From Marinicella rhabdoformis (GTDB lineage: Bacteria > Pseudomonadota > Gammaproteobacteria > Xanthomonadales > Marinicellaceae), in assembly GCF_009671245.1 (NCBI RefSeq), contig NZ_VTFS01000001.1, forward strand, positions 124,372 to 188,371: DNA of 64,000 nt, in the 5' to 3' direction. The notes under the pieces were generated by a model that searched no databases, was not told where the DNA came from, and saw only the letters and a list, made by a program, of their open reading frames with translations. Both the position numbers and the translations under genes were made by a program. Positions 37,344 to 46,055 of this stretch are shown here, one piece after another. Position 1 is the first letter of the stretch, and each line of letters opens with the position of its first letter.

Positions 37344-37655
37344 GCCTTTACCACGGAGTTTTTTCCTTAGAGCTTTAACACCAACTAGTTTTAGTGAGCA
37401 GTGCCTTGCAAATATTAACTCAGCAATAAACGGTACAACTATTAATATAACCCCGAACATTACCCAGCTTTGCAAGTATAAACCAGCATAAATTGCTACC
37501 ACTGGAATGAAAGCGCCGCCAAAAGCGAGCACCCATTTTGACAGTGAAGTGTATTCATATTGTGCGAAACATTTCTCGCAATGCATTATGTTTGTAAATG
37601 TAAGAAGCTTTACTTTAACTGCAACCTCTTCACATTCTAGGCACTCTCTCTTCAT
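37338..37655 (-). CDS. Integron-cassette-borne zinc-ribbon membrane protein
   Basis: A 105-residue protein. The N-terminus has two CxxC pairs (CLECEE and HCEKCFAQYEY) that may form a zinc ribbon. Two hydrophobic segments follow (about 41-65 WVLAFGGAFIPVVAIYAGLY and 68-86). The stop codon lies inside the attC site. The ATG at 37655 follows GTTATAAGCC by three bases, a sequence like the R' core plus spacer of another cassette junction. No named family is recognised. Confidence 0.65.
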   Translation of the reverse strand: MKRECLECEEVAVKVKLLTFTNIMHCEKCFAQYEYTSLSKWVLAFGGAFIPVVAIYAGLYLQSWVMFGVILIVVPFIAELIFARHCSLKLVGVKALRKKLRGKGL

Positions 37656-37667
37656 GGCTTATAACAA

Positions 37668-37711
37668 TTTATTAAATACGCATTATATGCAATTAACAAA
37701 ATAAAACCTGT
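37668..37711 (-). promoter_or_regulatory. Promoter-like block before the cassette genes, shared with 6161-6204
   Basis: On the minus strand it contains ACAGGTTTTAT, GTTAATTGCA and TATAAT, with TATAAT about 28 bases upstream of the zinc-ribbon gene ATG. It matches 6161-6204 at 36 of 44 positions without gaps. Position and the perfect -10 suggest it drives the cassette genes. No attI or integrase is seen. Confidence 0.5.
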
Positions 37712-37882
37712 CGATTTAATGCCCTTTTTAGCCAAATAATGCGAACATTTGCTGATCTATGTACAGTAAGCGCATACCTATTTAATGTATTCAAGTTTAA
37801 ATTGCTTATCTGTTTCATTATATTAGTTATTCGTGTTTATATTGCAGTTGAAATACAATTCAAAAGAATACTGAAAGGCAGT

Positions 37883-38737
37883 TCAAGACAGTGCTTTCAA
37901 TATGCTTTGTTTTAAATCTTCATCTTGCATCGCCACATGCAGGTTTGCCAAAACAAACCCTTCCTGTGAACCACAATCGAACCGCTGACCATTGAGTTTA
38001 ACCGCTTGTAAGCCTTCGCCTTTCATCGCTTCGAACAAAGCATCGGTGAGTTGAATTTCTCCGCTGTGATCTTGTTGCGTTCTTTTGAGGTATTCAAATA
38101 CTTTGTGAGGCAGGACATAACGACCAATCACGCCAAACTCAGAAGGCGCATCTGCCACAACCGGCTTTTCTACGATGTCATCGACTTTGGTCACATCATT
38201 TTGCCACTGTTTTGGTGCAATCACTCCATAAGATGACAAACGCTCTTGAGCCACTTGCTCTACGCTGACGGTCGCTTGTTGTGAGTTTATCGCAGCATCC
38301 ATCAATGGTTTAAGCGGATTCACCTCACTTTGAATAAAGTCATCGGCCAGAATCACGGCGAACATTTCATCTTCATCAATCAGCGTTTCTGCCTGTAACA
38401 CGGCATGACCCAAGCCCAATGGTTGACCTTGTGGTACAAACACGCGCTTCACTTCCAAAGGTATGGTGTCCAGTTTTTTCGCCAAATGTGGTTTATTTTC
38501 TGCAAACTTTTCACGCAAATCCGGCATCGGATCGAAATGGTCACTGATGGCGTGTTTACTGGAACTGGTGATAAATATAAGCGTATCTATGCCCGCTTCA
38601 ATCGCTTCTTCCACAGCATATTGAATCAAAGGCTTGTCAATGATAGGCAACAGTTCCTTTGGGATGGACTTAGTCGCCGGTAAAAAGCGCGTTCCCATGC
38701 CGCCCACGGGAAACACTGCCTTGGTGATTTTTTTCAT
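37883..38737 (-). CDS. galU: UTP--glucose-1-phosphate uridylyltransferase
   Basis: Makes UDP-glucose for surface polysaccharide and LPS. It has 284 residues, with the nucleotide loop FPVGGMGTRFLPATKSIPKELLPI, VEEAIEAGIDTLIFITS and the late FDCGSQEGFVLAN. The start overlaps the neighbouring dehydratase stop by 4 bases, so it is part of the surface-polysaccharide operon. Confidence 0.95.
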   Translation of the reverse strand: MKKITKAVFPVGGMGTRFLPATKSIPKELLPIIDKPLIQYAVEEAIEAGIDTLIFITSSSKHAISDHFDPMPDLREKFAENKPHLAKKLDTIPLEVKRVFVPQGQPLGLGHAVLQAETLIDEDEMFAVILADDFIQSEVNPLKPLMDAAINSQQATVSVEQVAQERLSSYGVIAPKQWQNDVTKVDDIVEKPVVADAPSEFGVIGRYVLPHKVFEYLKRTQQDHSGEIQLTDALFEAMKGEGLQAVKLNGQRFDCGSQEGFVLANLHVAMQDEDLKQSILKALS

Positions 38738-40602
38738 GATTGTTCCTTAATTATGTCCTTTATTTCCGCTTTAACCACGGCCAACTCTGGGCTGGTTTTA
38801 AATTCTGGCACCATGGCCTTCAAAGCTTTCTTCAAAGCATCCTGTTCAAACGCCAAAGCCAGTTTTTGTGCTTGATTGATGGCTGTTACCAAGCCTGCTT
38901 TTTGATCCGTTTGGTATTTTGCTACGTGAATTTTATCCACTGGCGTGTGGGCCAACTGCTCCACATCATAGTGCAGCTCTTCATTTAATTTTTCACCTTG
39001 TCGCAATCCAGTGAAACTGATGTCAACTTGACCGGCCTTCCCGGCCAATGCAATCATCCGTTCGGCCAAAGACTTGATTTTGATGGGTTTACCCATATCC
39101 AACACCAATATGCTGTTTTTTTCACCCAAAACCAAACCTTGTAATATCAGCTGACAAGCCTCAGGAATGGTCATGAAGTAACGCTCCATGTCTTTGTGTG
39201 TGACTGTCACAGGACCGCCTTGGGCAATTTGCTGTTCAAACAAAGGCACCACAGAACCTGCTGACCCCAGCACATTTCCAAACCGCACCACCAAATAATC
39301 CGTGTTGCTTATTTGATTTTTGAATTGACAGTACTTTTCAGCCAAACGTTTGGTCGCGCCCATCACACTGTATGGATTCACTGCCTTGTCAGTCGATATC
39401 AGCACCATTTTATCAACCTTAAACTCATCACAACAGTCGGCCACATGCTGTGTGCCCACCACATTGTTTAAAAACGCTTCAGATGCATGGGATTCTAACA
39501 ACGGCACATGCTTATAGGCTGCGGCATGAAACACCACGTCAGGTTTAACCTGTTTGAAGACATGGAATAAGTGGGCTTTATTCACCACATTACCCAACAA
39601 CGATTTCACAACCGTTCCACTGGCACTTAACTCTTTATCAATCGCATATAAATTGTATTCAGCATGGTCAACAATGGTCAACTGACTGACACCAAAACGT
39701 GTCAACTGGCGACACAGCTCAGAGCCAATTGAACCGCCACCACCGGTTACCAAAACCGATTTGTTTTTAACAAAATCAGCAACGGGCTTCCAATCTAACT
39801 CAACTTTGTCACGCCCCAGTAAATCTTCAACAGTAATCGGCTTCAACTGGCTGACATTCACCAATTGTGCATCAAAATCTTCTGGGTCAGGCGTGATGCG
39901 AATTTGGCAGTGACTGCCAGCAACTTGATCCACCACCAACCTGATTAACTCAGAACTGGGCTGACTTTTGGCAATCACCACAATATCCAATGACATGTCA
40001 GTAATCAACTGACCCACTTGGCTTAAATCATGCCGAATTTTAACGCCACGCAGTTGCGCACCTTTTAACTTGGCCGTGTCATCAATGATGGCCATCACAT
40101 GACAAGAGCCATTACTGGCCGCATTTCGGATAAATAAATCAGCCAAATTTCCCGCACCAATCAATAATACTCGCGGCTTATCAATCGCACTGATTTTGAA
40201 GTGCCTGTCTTTCCATATTCGGTAAGTGATGCGTGGACCACCCCATAAAATCACCAGAAAAATCGGGTAAAGTACCAGTACACTGCGTGGTATGCCATCT
40301 AATCGATTCCACAAAAAGAAAAACACCGCGATGGACAAAGCGCCCAATACAGCAGACTTCATCAGGTTCATTAAATCGGGCACACTGGCAAAGCGCCACA
40401 ATCCACGGTACATATTAAAGAAATAACTGACCACCGCTTGTATAGCCAATAAGCAAGCGATATCAAATGACCACAGTTCTATGTCGCGAGATTCGGGTAA
40501 AAAACTGTAACGCACAACAAAACCCAAAACCCACGCCAGCCAAACCATGAACAAGTCATGGGCAACCACTGCGAGTCTTAAATGAAACAATCGATTTAAC
40601 AT
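38734..40602 (-). CDS. Membrane NDP-sugar 4,6-dehydratase (WbpM/CapD/FlaA1 type)
   Basis: A 622-residue enzyme probably acting on UDP-GlcNAc to give a 6-deoxy sugar for O-antigen or capsule. Four membrane helices fill the first ~130 residues. A CoA-binding-like Rossmann domain follows (VLLIGAGNLADLFIRNA), then the extended SDR domain near 285 with GGGGSIGSELCRQL. The catalytic motif reads STDKAVNPYSVMGATKR: a Met replaces the usual Tyr of YxxxK, as known in the WbpM subgroup. It overlaps galU by 4 bases. Confidence 0.88.
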   Translation of the reverse strand: MLNRLFHLRLAVVAHDLFMVWLAWVLGFVVRYSFLPESRDIELWSFDIACLLAIQAVVSYFFNMYRGLWRFASVPDLMNLMKSAVLGALSIAVFFFLWNRLDGIPRSVLVLYPIFLVILWGGPRITYRIWKDRHFKISAIDKPRVLLIGAGNLADLFIRNAASNGSCHVMAIIDDTAKLKGAQLRGVKIRHDLSQVGQLITDMSLDIVVIAKSQPSSELIRLVVDQVAGSHCQIRITPDPEDFDAQLVNVSQLKPITVEDLLGRDKVELDWKPVADFVKNKSVLVTGGGGSIGSELCRQLTRFGVSQLTIVDHAEYNLYAIDKELSASGTVVKSLLGNVVNKAHLFHVFKQVKPDVVFHAAAYKHVPLLESHASEAFLNNVVGTQHVADCCDEFKVDKMVLISTDKAVNPYSVMGATKRLAEKYCQFKNQISNTDYLVVRFGNVLGSAGSVVPLFEQQIAQGGPVTVTHKDMERYFMTIPEACQLILQGLVLGEKNSILVLDMGKPIKIKSLAERMIALAGKAGQVDISFTGLRQGEKLNEELHYDVEQLAHTPVDKIHVAKYQTDQKAGLVTAINQAQKLALAFEQDALKKALKAMVPEFKTSPELAVVKAEIKDIIKEQS

Positions 40603-40611
40603 GGCGTCATT

Positions 40612-41571
40612 CTACCTTGATAGCTGTAAAGTTTTGATAAAAAACACAGCCAAAAGCACATATACCGCCAATGCCACTGACCATTGAATGGTTAACCCTT
40701 TTCCAATTAAGACATAACAGCTGATCGCACACAGGGCCGTCACAGCTGCATATGAAAAAGCAACTGTGGCATGACCGGCACCGGATTTGACCCAGCGTTG
40801 ATAAAAATGCGTGTTATGCGCTTCACTTAAGCGCGCTCGGTTTTTTATTCGGACCAATAACGTGTAGCTGGCATCAGCGATAAAACCAGCATGTAACAAA
40901 GCCACCAGCGGCAATGACAGGATGCCTTCAGTTAAAACAAACACCGCTAACCACGCCTGAACAAAAGCCAAAGGCAAACTACCTGCGTCACCTAAAAACA
41001 ATCGCCCAAGGGCCAAGTTAAAAACAAGGAAGAGTAAAATTGACCCAAGTAATTCACCAGCCATCAATGTCAAATGGTCATTCTGGCCACTCAAAACTAC
41101 CGCATAGAACAACAAAACCACAGCGGCATGTAAGCCTGCTATGCCATTGGCACCGTCCATAAAATTAAATAAATTCAGCCACCAAACTATGGCCAACAAT
41201 AAAAACACAGTCCATATGACTGAAGAAAAAACATTGAATTGATACAGCAACAGCAAAGTCACCAACAACTGTGCCAGCAATTTGGGTTTCGCTGACCAAT
41301 GCCAAACATCATCAGCCAATCCCACCAACAACATCAGCCAAACACCATACAAAGGTGATAATTCAGGTGATTGGTATGTCGCATAACACAACCAAGGTAA
41401 CAGCACAAAAACGCCGCCTGCGGTCAATGTTTTTCCTTGGTGCAATGAACGTTGATTGGCCTCGTCTCCCAAAGCATGTTGAGAAAACACGTAGACGTAA
41501 AGGTAACAAGCCAAAGCTGTGCATGACCACATGCCCAGTATCAGCTGCCAATTATTCAGATTCAAGTCCAT
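40612..41571 (-). CDS. Polyprenyl-phosphate sugar-1-phosphate transferase (WbpL/WecA-like, PNPT family)
   Basis: A 319-residue protein with about ten membrane helices that starts O-antigen synthesis by moving a sugar phosphate to undecaprenyl phosphate. Motifs are GLADDVW (Asp pair), LFNFMDGANGIAG, FLGDAGSLPLA and the cytosolic HNTHFYQRWV loop. Substrate is not determined; QuiNAc, FucNAc or GlcNAc are possible. It overlaps lapB by 20 bases and precedes the CapD-type gene. Confidence 0.85.
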   Translation of the reverse strand: MDLNLNNWQLILGMWSCTALACYLYVYVFSQHALGDEANQRSLHQGKTLTAGGVFVLLPWLCYATYQSPELSPLYGVWLMLLVGLADDVWHWSAKPKLLAQLLVTLLLLYQFNVFSSVIWTVFLLLAIVWWLNLFNFMDGANGIAGLHAAVVLLFYAVVLSGQNDHLTLMAGELLGSILLFLVFNLALGRLFLGDAGSLPLAFVQAWLAVFVLTEGILSLPLVALLHAGFIADASYTLLVRIKNRARLSEAHNTHFYQRWVKSGAGHATVAFSYAAVTALCAISCYVLIGKGLTIQWSVALAVYVLLAVFFIKTLQLSR

Positions 41572-42748
41572 AAATAGGTTTCACCACATCCCAGTTTTTA
41601 CATGACGGACATTGCCAGTGTTTTTGTCTGGCACCAAAGCCACATTTTCTACACCTCAATTGAGGCTTCCCTTTGAGCAGTTTATTAACCAAGGACTTTA
41701 AAACTTCAAAGTACTTCTGGTTGACATCCTGTACGTCATCCGGACTACCATCCTCTTTTGACAAATTCAATTCCAATAAGGCATTTAAACCACGTACAGA
41801 AGCACGTTTTTGCAGCTGTTGCTCAACAAAATCAGCCGCAAAAGTGGCGCCCTTTTCACTTTCGTACCATTTGGCTAAAGTCAATATAGGTGAAACACCA
41901 TGGTAAGTCTCCATCAATGACAACAGCCAACTTTCCAGTGCTGCTCCCTGACCTAATTCGAGGAAACATGCAGCCATGTCATCAATAAACAGCGGCAAAT
42001 AATCTTTATCAGCTTTCACTGCCAAATGATACAAATCCAAAGCCGCCTGCAAATCAGTTTGAGCGACCTTAATTTCAGCTTGGGTAATCAAAGCACGCGC
42101 ACAACGTTCATCAACACGCAAAGCCGAAGCCAGATTTTTTTCAGCACCTTCGAGGTCTTCCTGACCCCATGCCAAATCAGCCAACTCACAATAATAATGG
42201 GCAATCGGCACATGCATTTGTCGTTTTGAAACATTTTGAAAACGTTTGGCTGATCGAATCGCTTCTTGCCAGTCTTGCTCTTGTTGATAGATGTCGGTTA
42301 AGGCCATCAAAGCTTCAGGTGTATGCACTTCCAATTCAACCAACTCAGAAAACAACACCTCTGCCCTGTCTAAAAGGCCTGCACTCATGTAATCTTTACC
42401 TATGGCAAGCAAAGCACGGGTGCGGTATTTTTCTGGCAAGTTAGGTTGTGATATCAACGCTTGATGTAATTTTATGGCACGGTCAACTTCACCTTTTCGT
42501 CGATACAAGTTACCCAGAGCCAGTTGCGGCTCAAATGTTTCGTGTGAGGTTTCCGCAAGTTGAATGAAGACATCAATGGCTTTATCAGATTCATCGTTAA
42601 GTAAATAGTTTAAGCCTTTGAAATACCTGTGATTAAGTTGTTCAAATTTTTGTTGATTGTTCTTTTTACGTAACAAACTTGCCAACCAAGCACCCAATAA
42701 AATACCGCACAGTAATGCAGTGGAAACCCATAAAAAAGTATAACTCAT
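41552..42748 (-). CDS. lapB: Lipopolysaccharide assembly protein B
   Basis: An inner-membrane scaffold controlling LpxC stability and LPS export in E. coli. It has 398 residues: one N-terminal membrane helix (residues 5-25), a series of TPR units (for example ALGNLYRRKGEVDRAIKLH), and a C-terminal rubredoxin-type metal site RCRKCGFGARQKHWQCPSCKN with the two CxxC pairs. It overlaps lapA by 4 bases at its start. Confidence 0.93.
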   Translation of the reverse strand: MSYTFLWVSTALLCGILLGAWLASLLRKKNNQQKFEQLNHRYFKGLNYLLNDESDKAIDVFIQLAETSHETFEPQLALGNLYRRKGEVDRAIKLHQALISQPNLPEKYRTRALLAIGKDYMSAGLLDRAEVLFSELVELEVHTPEALMALTDIYQQEQDWQEAIRSAKRFQNVSKRQMHVPIAHYYCELADLAWGQEDLEGAEKNLASALRVDERCARALITQAEIKVAQTDLQAALDLYHLAVKADKDYLPLFIDDMAACFLELGQGAALESWLLSLMETYHGVSPILTLAKWYESEKGATFAADFVEQQLQKRASVRGLNALLELNLSKEDGSPDDVQDVNQKYFEVLKSLVNKLLKGKPQLRCRKCGFGARQKHWQCPSCKNWDVVKPIYGLESE

Positions 42749-43056
42749 GGTAAAAGTTGATTTGATTCAGGTTGATTATTCATTTCTTGCGTTTGTTTGT
42801 CGTTGAGTTGATTGTATTGTCGTTTCCAATGAACAGCTTCTCGTTTGGCTGGCCATACCCACCACACACCGGCAATGAACAGACCGCATAACAAACCGCA
42901 AACAGCGAAAACCAATAGTAAGAAGCCCATGGGCAAGGTCAATTGATACCAATACAGATTCAATGCCACAGATTCCGCATTCAAACTGCTCAATGCCACA
43001 GCACCAATCAACAACAATAAGGACAGCGTTATGCCAACAACTTTTTTCATAGTCAA
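42745..43056 (-). CDS. lapA: Lipopolysaccharide assembly protein A domain protein
   Basis: A 103-residue DUF1049 membrane protein with two helices (about 5-23 and 40-68) and the pair LSSLNAESVALNLYWYQLTLPMG between them, as in LapA. It partners LapB, whose start it overlaps by 4 bases. The usual upstream ihfB is absent here. Confidence 0.88.
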   Translation of the reverse strand: MTMKKVVGITLSLLLLIGAVALSSLNAESVALNLYWYQLTLPMGFLLLVFAVCGLLCGLFIAGVWWVWPAKREAVHWKRQYNQLNDKQTQEMNNQPESNQLLP

Positions 43057-43112
43057 ACCAAAGTTAACAAGTAAAAAGCATTATAGCCCAAGCACTTAAA
43101 AAATGCTGTCAA

Positions 43113-43841
43113 TCAAACAGCAGAAGCTATTTTTTGTTGCGTTAAATCAGCCAACTCTGATGTCCGTTTTGCTTCCACATCAGCCAAAGAAACTGGCTCG
43201 TGAAAAGTCAAAGTAATGGTTCCAGGCAGGATGCGAACACTTTGCGCCGGCATGACTTTATCGGCATCTGCAATTGACAATGGCAAAATAGGTAAACCCA
43301 AGTCTTTGGCCATTTTAAATGCCCCTTTTTTAAATGGATTCAAAGCCTGACCGCTGCTGCGCGTACCTTCAGGAAAGAAAAACACAGATGTACCATCAAC
43401 CAATGTGGCCTTTGCCGCTTCCATTGAAGCCAAAGAAGCTTGGCGATTCCTTCGGTCAACAAAAATATGGCCAATTTTGTAACAAGCAAAGCCCAAAAAC
43501 GGCACTTTTCTCAACTCTTGTTTAATGACCCATTTAAAGTCCAGTGGCATGTGTCCATATACCGCTAAAATATCATAAGTACTCTGGTGATTGGCAACCA
43601 CCACATAGGATTGATGCGCTTCAATGAGCTCTAAACCTTTGGTCCTAACCTTAACAGGTGTGATCCATAAAATCACTTTACCCCAAAGCCTTGCCACATA
43701 ACGCCCTGCCCACTTGGCACCACCGACATGAGACATCAAAGCAATCACTATACAAACCAAAGCAGTCCAGGTCCATGCCACAGGATATAGGAACAACCAC
43801 ACATAAATTTGATAGAGATTTGACAGAAATTTTCGCATCAA
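43113..43841 (-). CDS. plsC: 1-acyl-sn-glycerol-3-phosphate acyltransferase
   Basis: Makes phosphatidic acid at the inner membrane. It has 242 residues. The N-terminal membrane segments (10-40) precede the catalytic NHQSTYD (NHxxxxD) and the FPEGTRS motif. KGAFKMAKDLGLPILPL is the third conserved block. It stands 56 bp upstream of lapA in the same direction. Confidence 0.9.
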   Translation of the reverse strand: MMRKFLSNLYQIYVWLFLYPVAWTWTALVCIVIALMSHVGGAKWAGRYVARLWGKVILWITPVKVRTKGLELIEAHQSYVVVANHQSTYDILAVYGHMPLDFKWVIKQELRKVPFLGFACYKIGHIFVDRRNRQASLASMEAAKATLVDGTSVFFFPEGTRSSGQALNPFKKGAFKMAKDLGLPILPLSIADADKVMPAQSVRILPGTITLTFHEPVSLADVEAKRTSELADLTQQKIASAV

Positions 43842-43906
43842 CGGATTATACCCGATGCCTCACCACGGTTAAATCTAAAATTTTCCCAACATGGCTCTGC
43901 CGTCAA

Positions 43907-45517
43907 TCAGTTATCGAAACCATGCTTAAATATCAAATCTGTAAACGGCATCACATCAACCTGCCATGTATGTTCAAAAACAGGAAGCTGTGGTTGTATT
44001 GAGCTGTGAACCAAGGGTGACAAATCTTTCACCGTCACTTTCACTGTCACCGTTGTATTTACCTGATTTTGTGTAGGCACGAAGTCAAAATCTTGGGTCA
44101 CAAGGTTTGAATCATAACTACTGACCACACCACCTGCGACCTCCCATGTAAAAGACAAGTCATGGGTGGGTTGTAAACTGTCAACACTGAGATTTAAAAC
44201 ATCTCCCATCATTACTGACGCCTGATTATTTACTGGAACAGCACTGCCAGGCTCGATTAAATTCAATAATGCATTACCCGAACCATAGGGCACTTGAAAT
44301 ACCTTTTGGACGAAAGCTTGTTGACAGACTGGACAAAACGGAGAACCTAAGTAACGCATATTACAAGCACTCACTGGTCGGTACATGCCTGCTGCAAAAT
44401 ACCTGGCACCTTCAAATAAACCGGTGACTTGGCTGTATTGTTGTGTGTCAGGCGTAGGAACTGGTGTTGACTGACTGACAAAATAGTTCCATTTCAAATT
44501 GTTGCGACTGGTGACATCTGTGACATTGGCTTCACAGTCAGGCCCATTGATGTCACTACATGTTGGGAAACCAGGATAGGCCGAATCATACTCATCAGCT
44601 AAATCGGTAAAAGAATGACCAAATTCGTGAATAAAAACGTCCGTGGCCAGAGCATGTGCCGAAATGGTTGAAAATCCACCACCTGAACCACCATATGTCC
44701 CATCGTTTACCAACACCACAATTTCATCCCAATTAGGAGACAGCGCGGCATCGGTATAAATTTTACTGCTGTTAACAGTCAGCAAACGATGAATGCCACT
44801 GGTACAATAAGTCGCATCAAAACGCGTGTTAACAAATAATGGTGCTTGCGGATCGGTCACACCCCCGCAGGGACTGGTAGGATGGTCTGCACCTTGTTGG
44901 GCACTTTCTAAAAACAACCGATCAAAACTGATGAAATGACCATAACTGGCATAGGGCTCAAAACTGTGCATATAGGACATCACCGCATCGGCGTGTTGAT
45001 CAAATGTATTGGTTTGATTAATCAGGTAACCATCGCCCATGAATAACAAGTTTATCCTGTTGTCGATACTGCCTTGCGATTTTTTTGAACCTGTTTTTTT
45101 TGCCACGATCCCACTGGTCATTTCATTGATAGCATACAAATGCTCAATGGGTTGATCTCTGAGATTCAATCGCAATTGTTGCGCTTGACCCTTAGGTGTC
45201 CTGACAACAAAAGTTAACTGGTCTTGTTCAAAACTGCTGTCAGCGATGTGATTGAAGCCATGATGTTCTGAACGCTGAACTTTTAATCGTTTTAAATCTA
45301 TGAACTGAATGACTTCACCGAAATGGTTTTCAACAGCCACATAGTCTGATGACTTAACTGTTTGAGGTTTTGATTTCGGTGCAGGTAAATTAACTTCTTG
45401 TAATGAATACAGTGACAGACCATCTGATGCGGTCCATTGAAATACCATATAGTCGAATGGGTCAGCATGTACAGTAAAACCACAGGCCATCATCAGGCCA
45501 AGAAATAACGCTTTCAT
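43907..45517 (-). CDS. Secreted M64-family metallopeptidase (IgA-peptidase-like)
   Basis: A 536-residue exported protease (signal MKALFLGLMMACGFTVHADP). The catalytic domain (about 150-390) has INLLFMGDGYLINQTN and the zinc site HEFGHSFTDLADEY. Cys-rich loops (TYCTSG, CNMRYLGSPFCPVCQ) probably form disulfides. A roughly 100-residue PKD-like beta domain follows (about 410-520), then a short C-terminal tail DLIFKHGFDN. M64 enzymes cleave IgA in some gut bacteria; in an environmental species the target is unknown. Confidence 0.88.
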   Translation of the reverse strand: MKALFLGLMMACGFTVHADPFDYMVFQWTASDGLSLYSLQEVNLPAPKSKPQTVKSSDYVAVENHFGEVIQFIDLKRLKVQRSEHHGFNHIADSSFEQDQLTFVVRTPKGQAQQLRLNLRDQPIEHLYAINEMTSGIVAKKTGSKKSQGSIDNRINLLFMGDGYLINQTNTFDQHADAVMSYMHSFEPYASYGHFISFDRLFLESAQQGADHPTSPCGGVTDPQAPLFVNTRFDATYCTSGIHRLLTVNSSKIYTDAALSPNWDEIVVLVNDGTYGGSGGGFSTISAHALATDVFIHEFGHSFTDLADEYDSAYPGFPTCSDINGPDCEANVTDVTSRNNLKWNYFVSQSTPVPTPDTQQYSQVTGLFEGARYFAAGMYRPVSACNMRYLGSPFCPVCQQAFVQKVFQVPYGSGNALLNLIEPGSAVPVNNQASVMMGDVLNLSVDSLQPTHDLSFTWEVAGGVVSSYDSNLVTQDFDFVPTQNQVNTTVTVKVTVKDLSPLVHSSIQPQLPVFEHTWQVDVMPFTDLIFKHGFDN

Positions 45518-45671
45518 GATTGTTAAGCCCTCAAAACAATTATTTTAAGCCTTGTGATAAACAGAATCAATTTCTATGAAACATTTCACCCCATTCTGGC
45601 TTATCTTTTTTTGCTTATGACAAAATAACATCAGCTTTGGTAAAATTGACTTTTTCAGTACGAGAATCATC

Positions 45672-46046
45672 ATGTATAAAGTACAAAATAAAATCAAACA
45701 AACTGCATTAACAGCCTTGGTTTTGATATTAACCGCCTACTCACTCCATGCAGAAGTGTTATTGATTGAGCGTGTTGAATCAAAATCGGGCATGTCTTTA
45801 CCCACCAAAAGCCAAACCATGGCCAAAGTTCAAGCACAGTTTGGAGAACCATTAAGTCAATCTGCACCAGTAGGCGAACCACCCATCACACAATGGGCTT
45901 ACGCTGATTTTGTGGTTTATTTTGAACACAGCCATGTCATCACCACCGTCATCAAAAAGTCCAGCGAAACAGAAATTGGGCCAAAAGCCATTGAACCCGC
46001 AAGTCATAATGAAGAAACAAACCCTATTGATAATAAGGACAATTAA
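45672..46046 (+). CDS. Small exported protein of unknown function, upstream of amgK
   Basis: A 124-residue protein with a signal peptide (to about residue 28, HAEV). The conserved-looking stretch GMSLPTKSQTMAKVQAQFGEPLSQSAPVGEPPITQWAYADFVVYFEHSHVI is found, in my experience, beside the AmgK-MurU pair in other gammaproteobacteria; its C-terminus is low-complexity and Asn/Glu-rich. It ends 9 bp before amgK. Confidence 0.7.
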   Translation: MYKVQNKIKQTALTALVLILTAYSLHAEVLLIERVESKSGMSLPTKSQTMAKVQAQFGEPLSQSAPVGEPPITQWAYADFVVYFEHSHVITTVIKKSSETEIGPKAIEPASHNEETNPIDNKDN

Positions 46047-46055
46047 CAAAAACAG

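Noticed and set aside
36720-37720. CRISPR array near the cassette genes
   Set aside because: The repeats seen are a single long inverted structure and one related site, not regularly spaced direct repeats.
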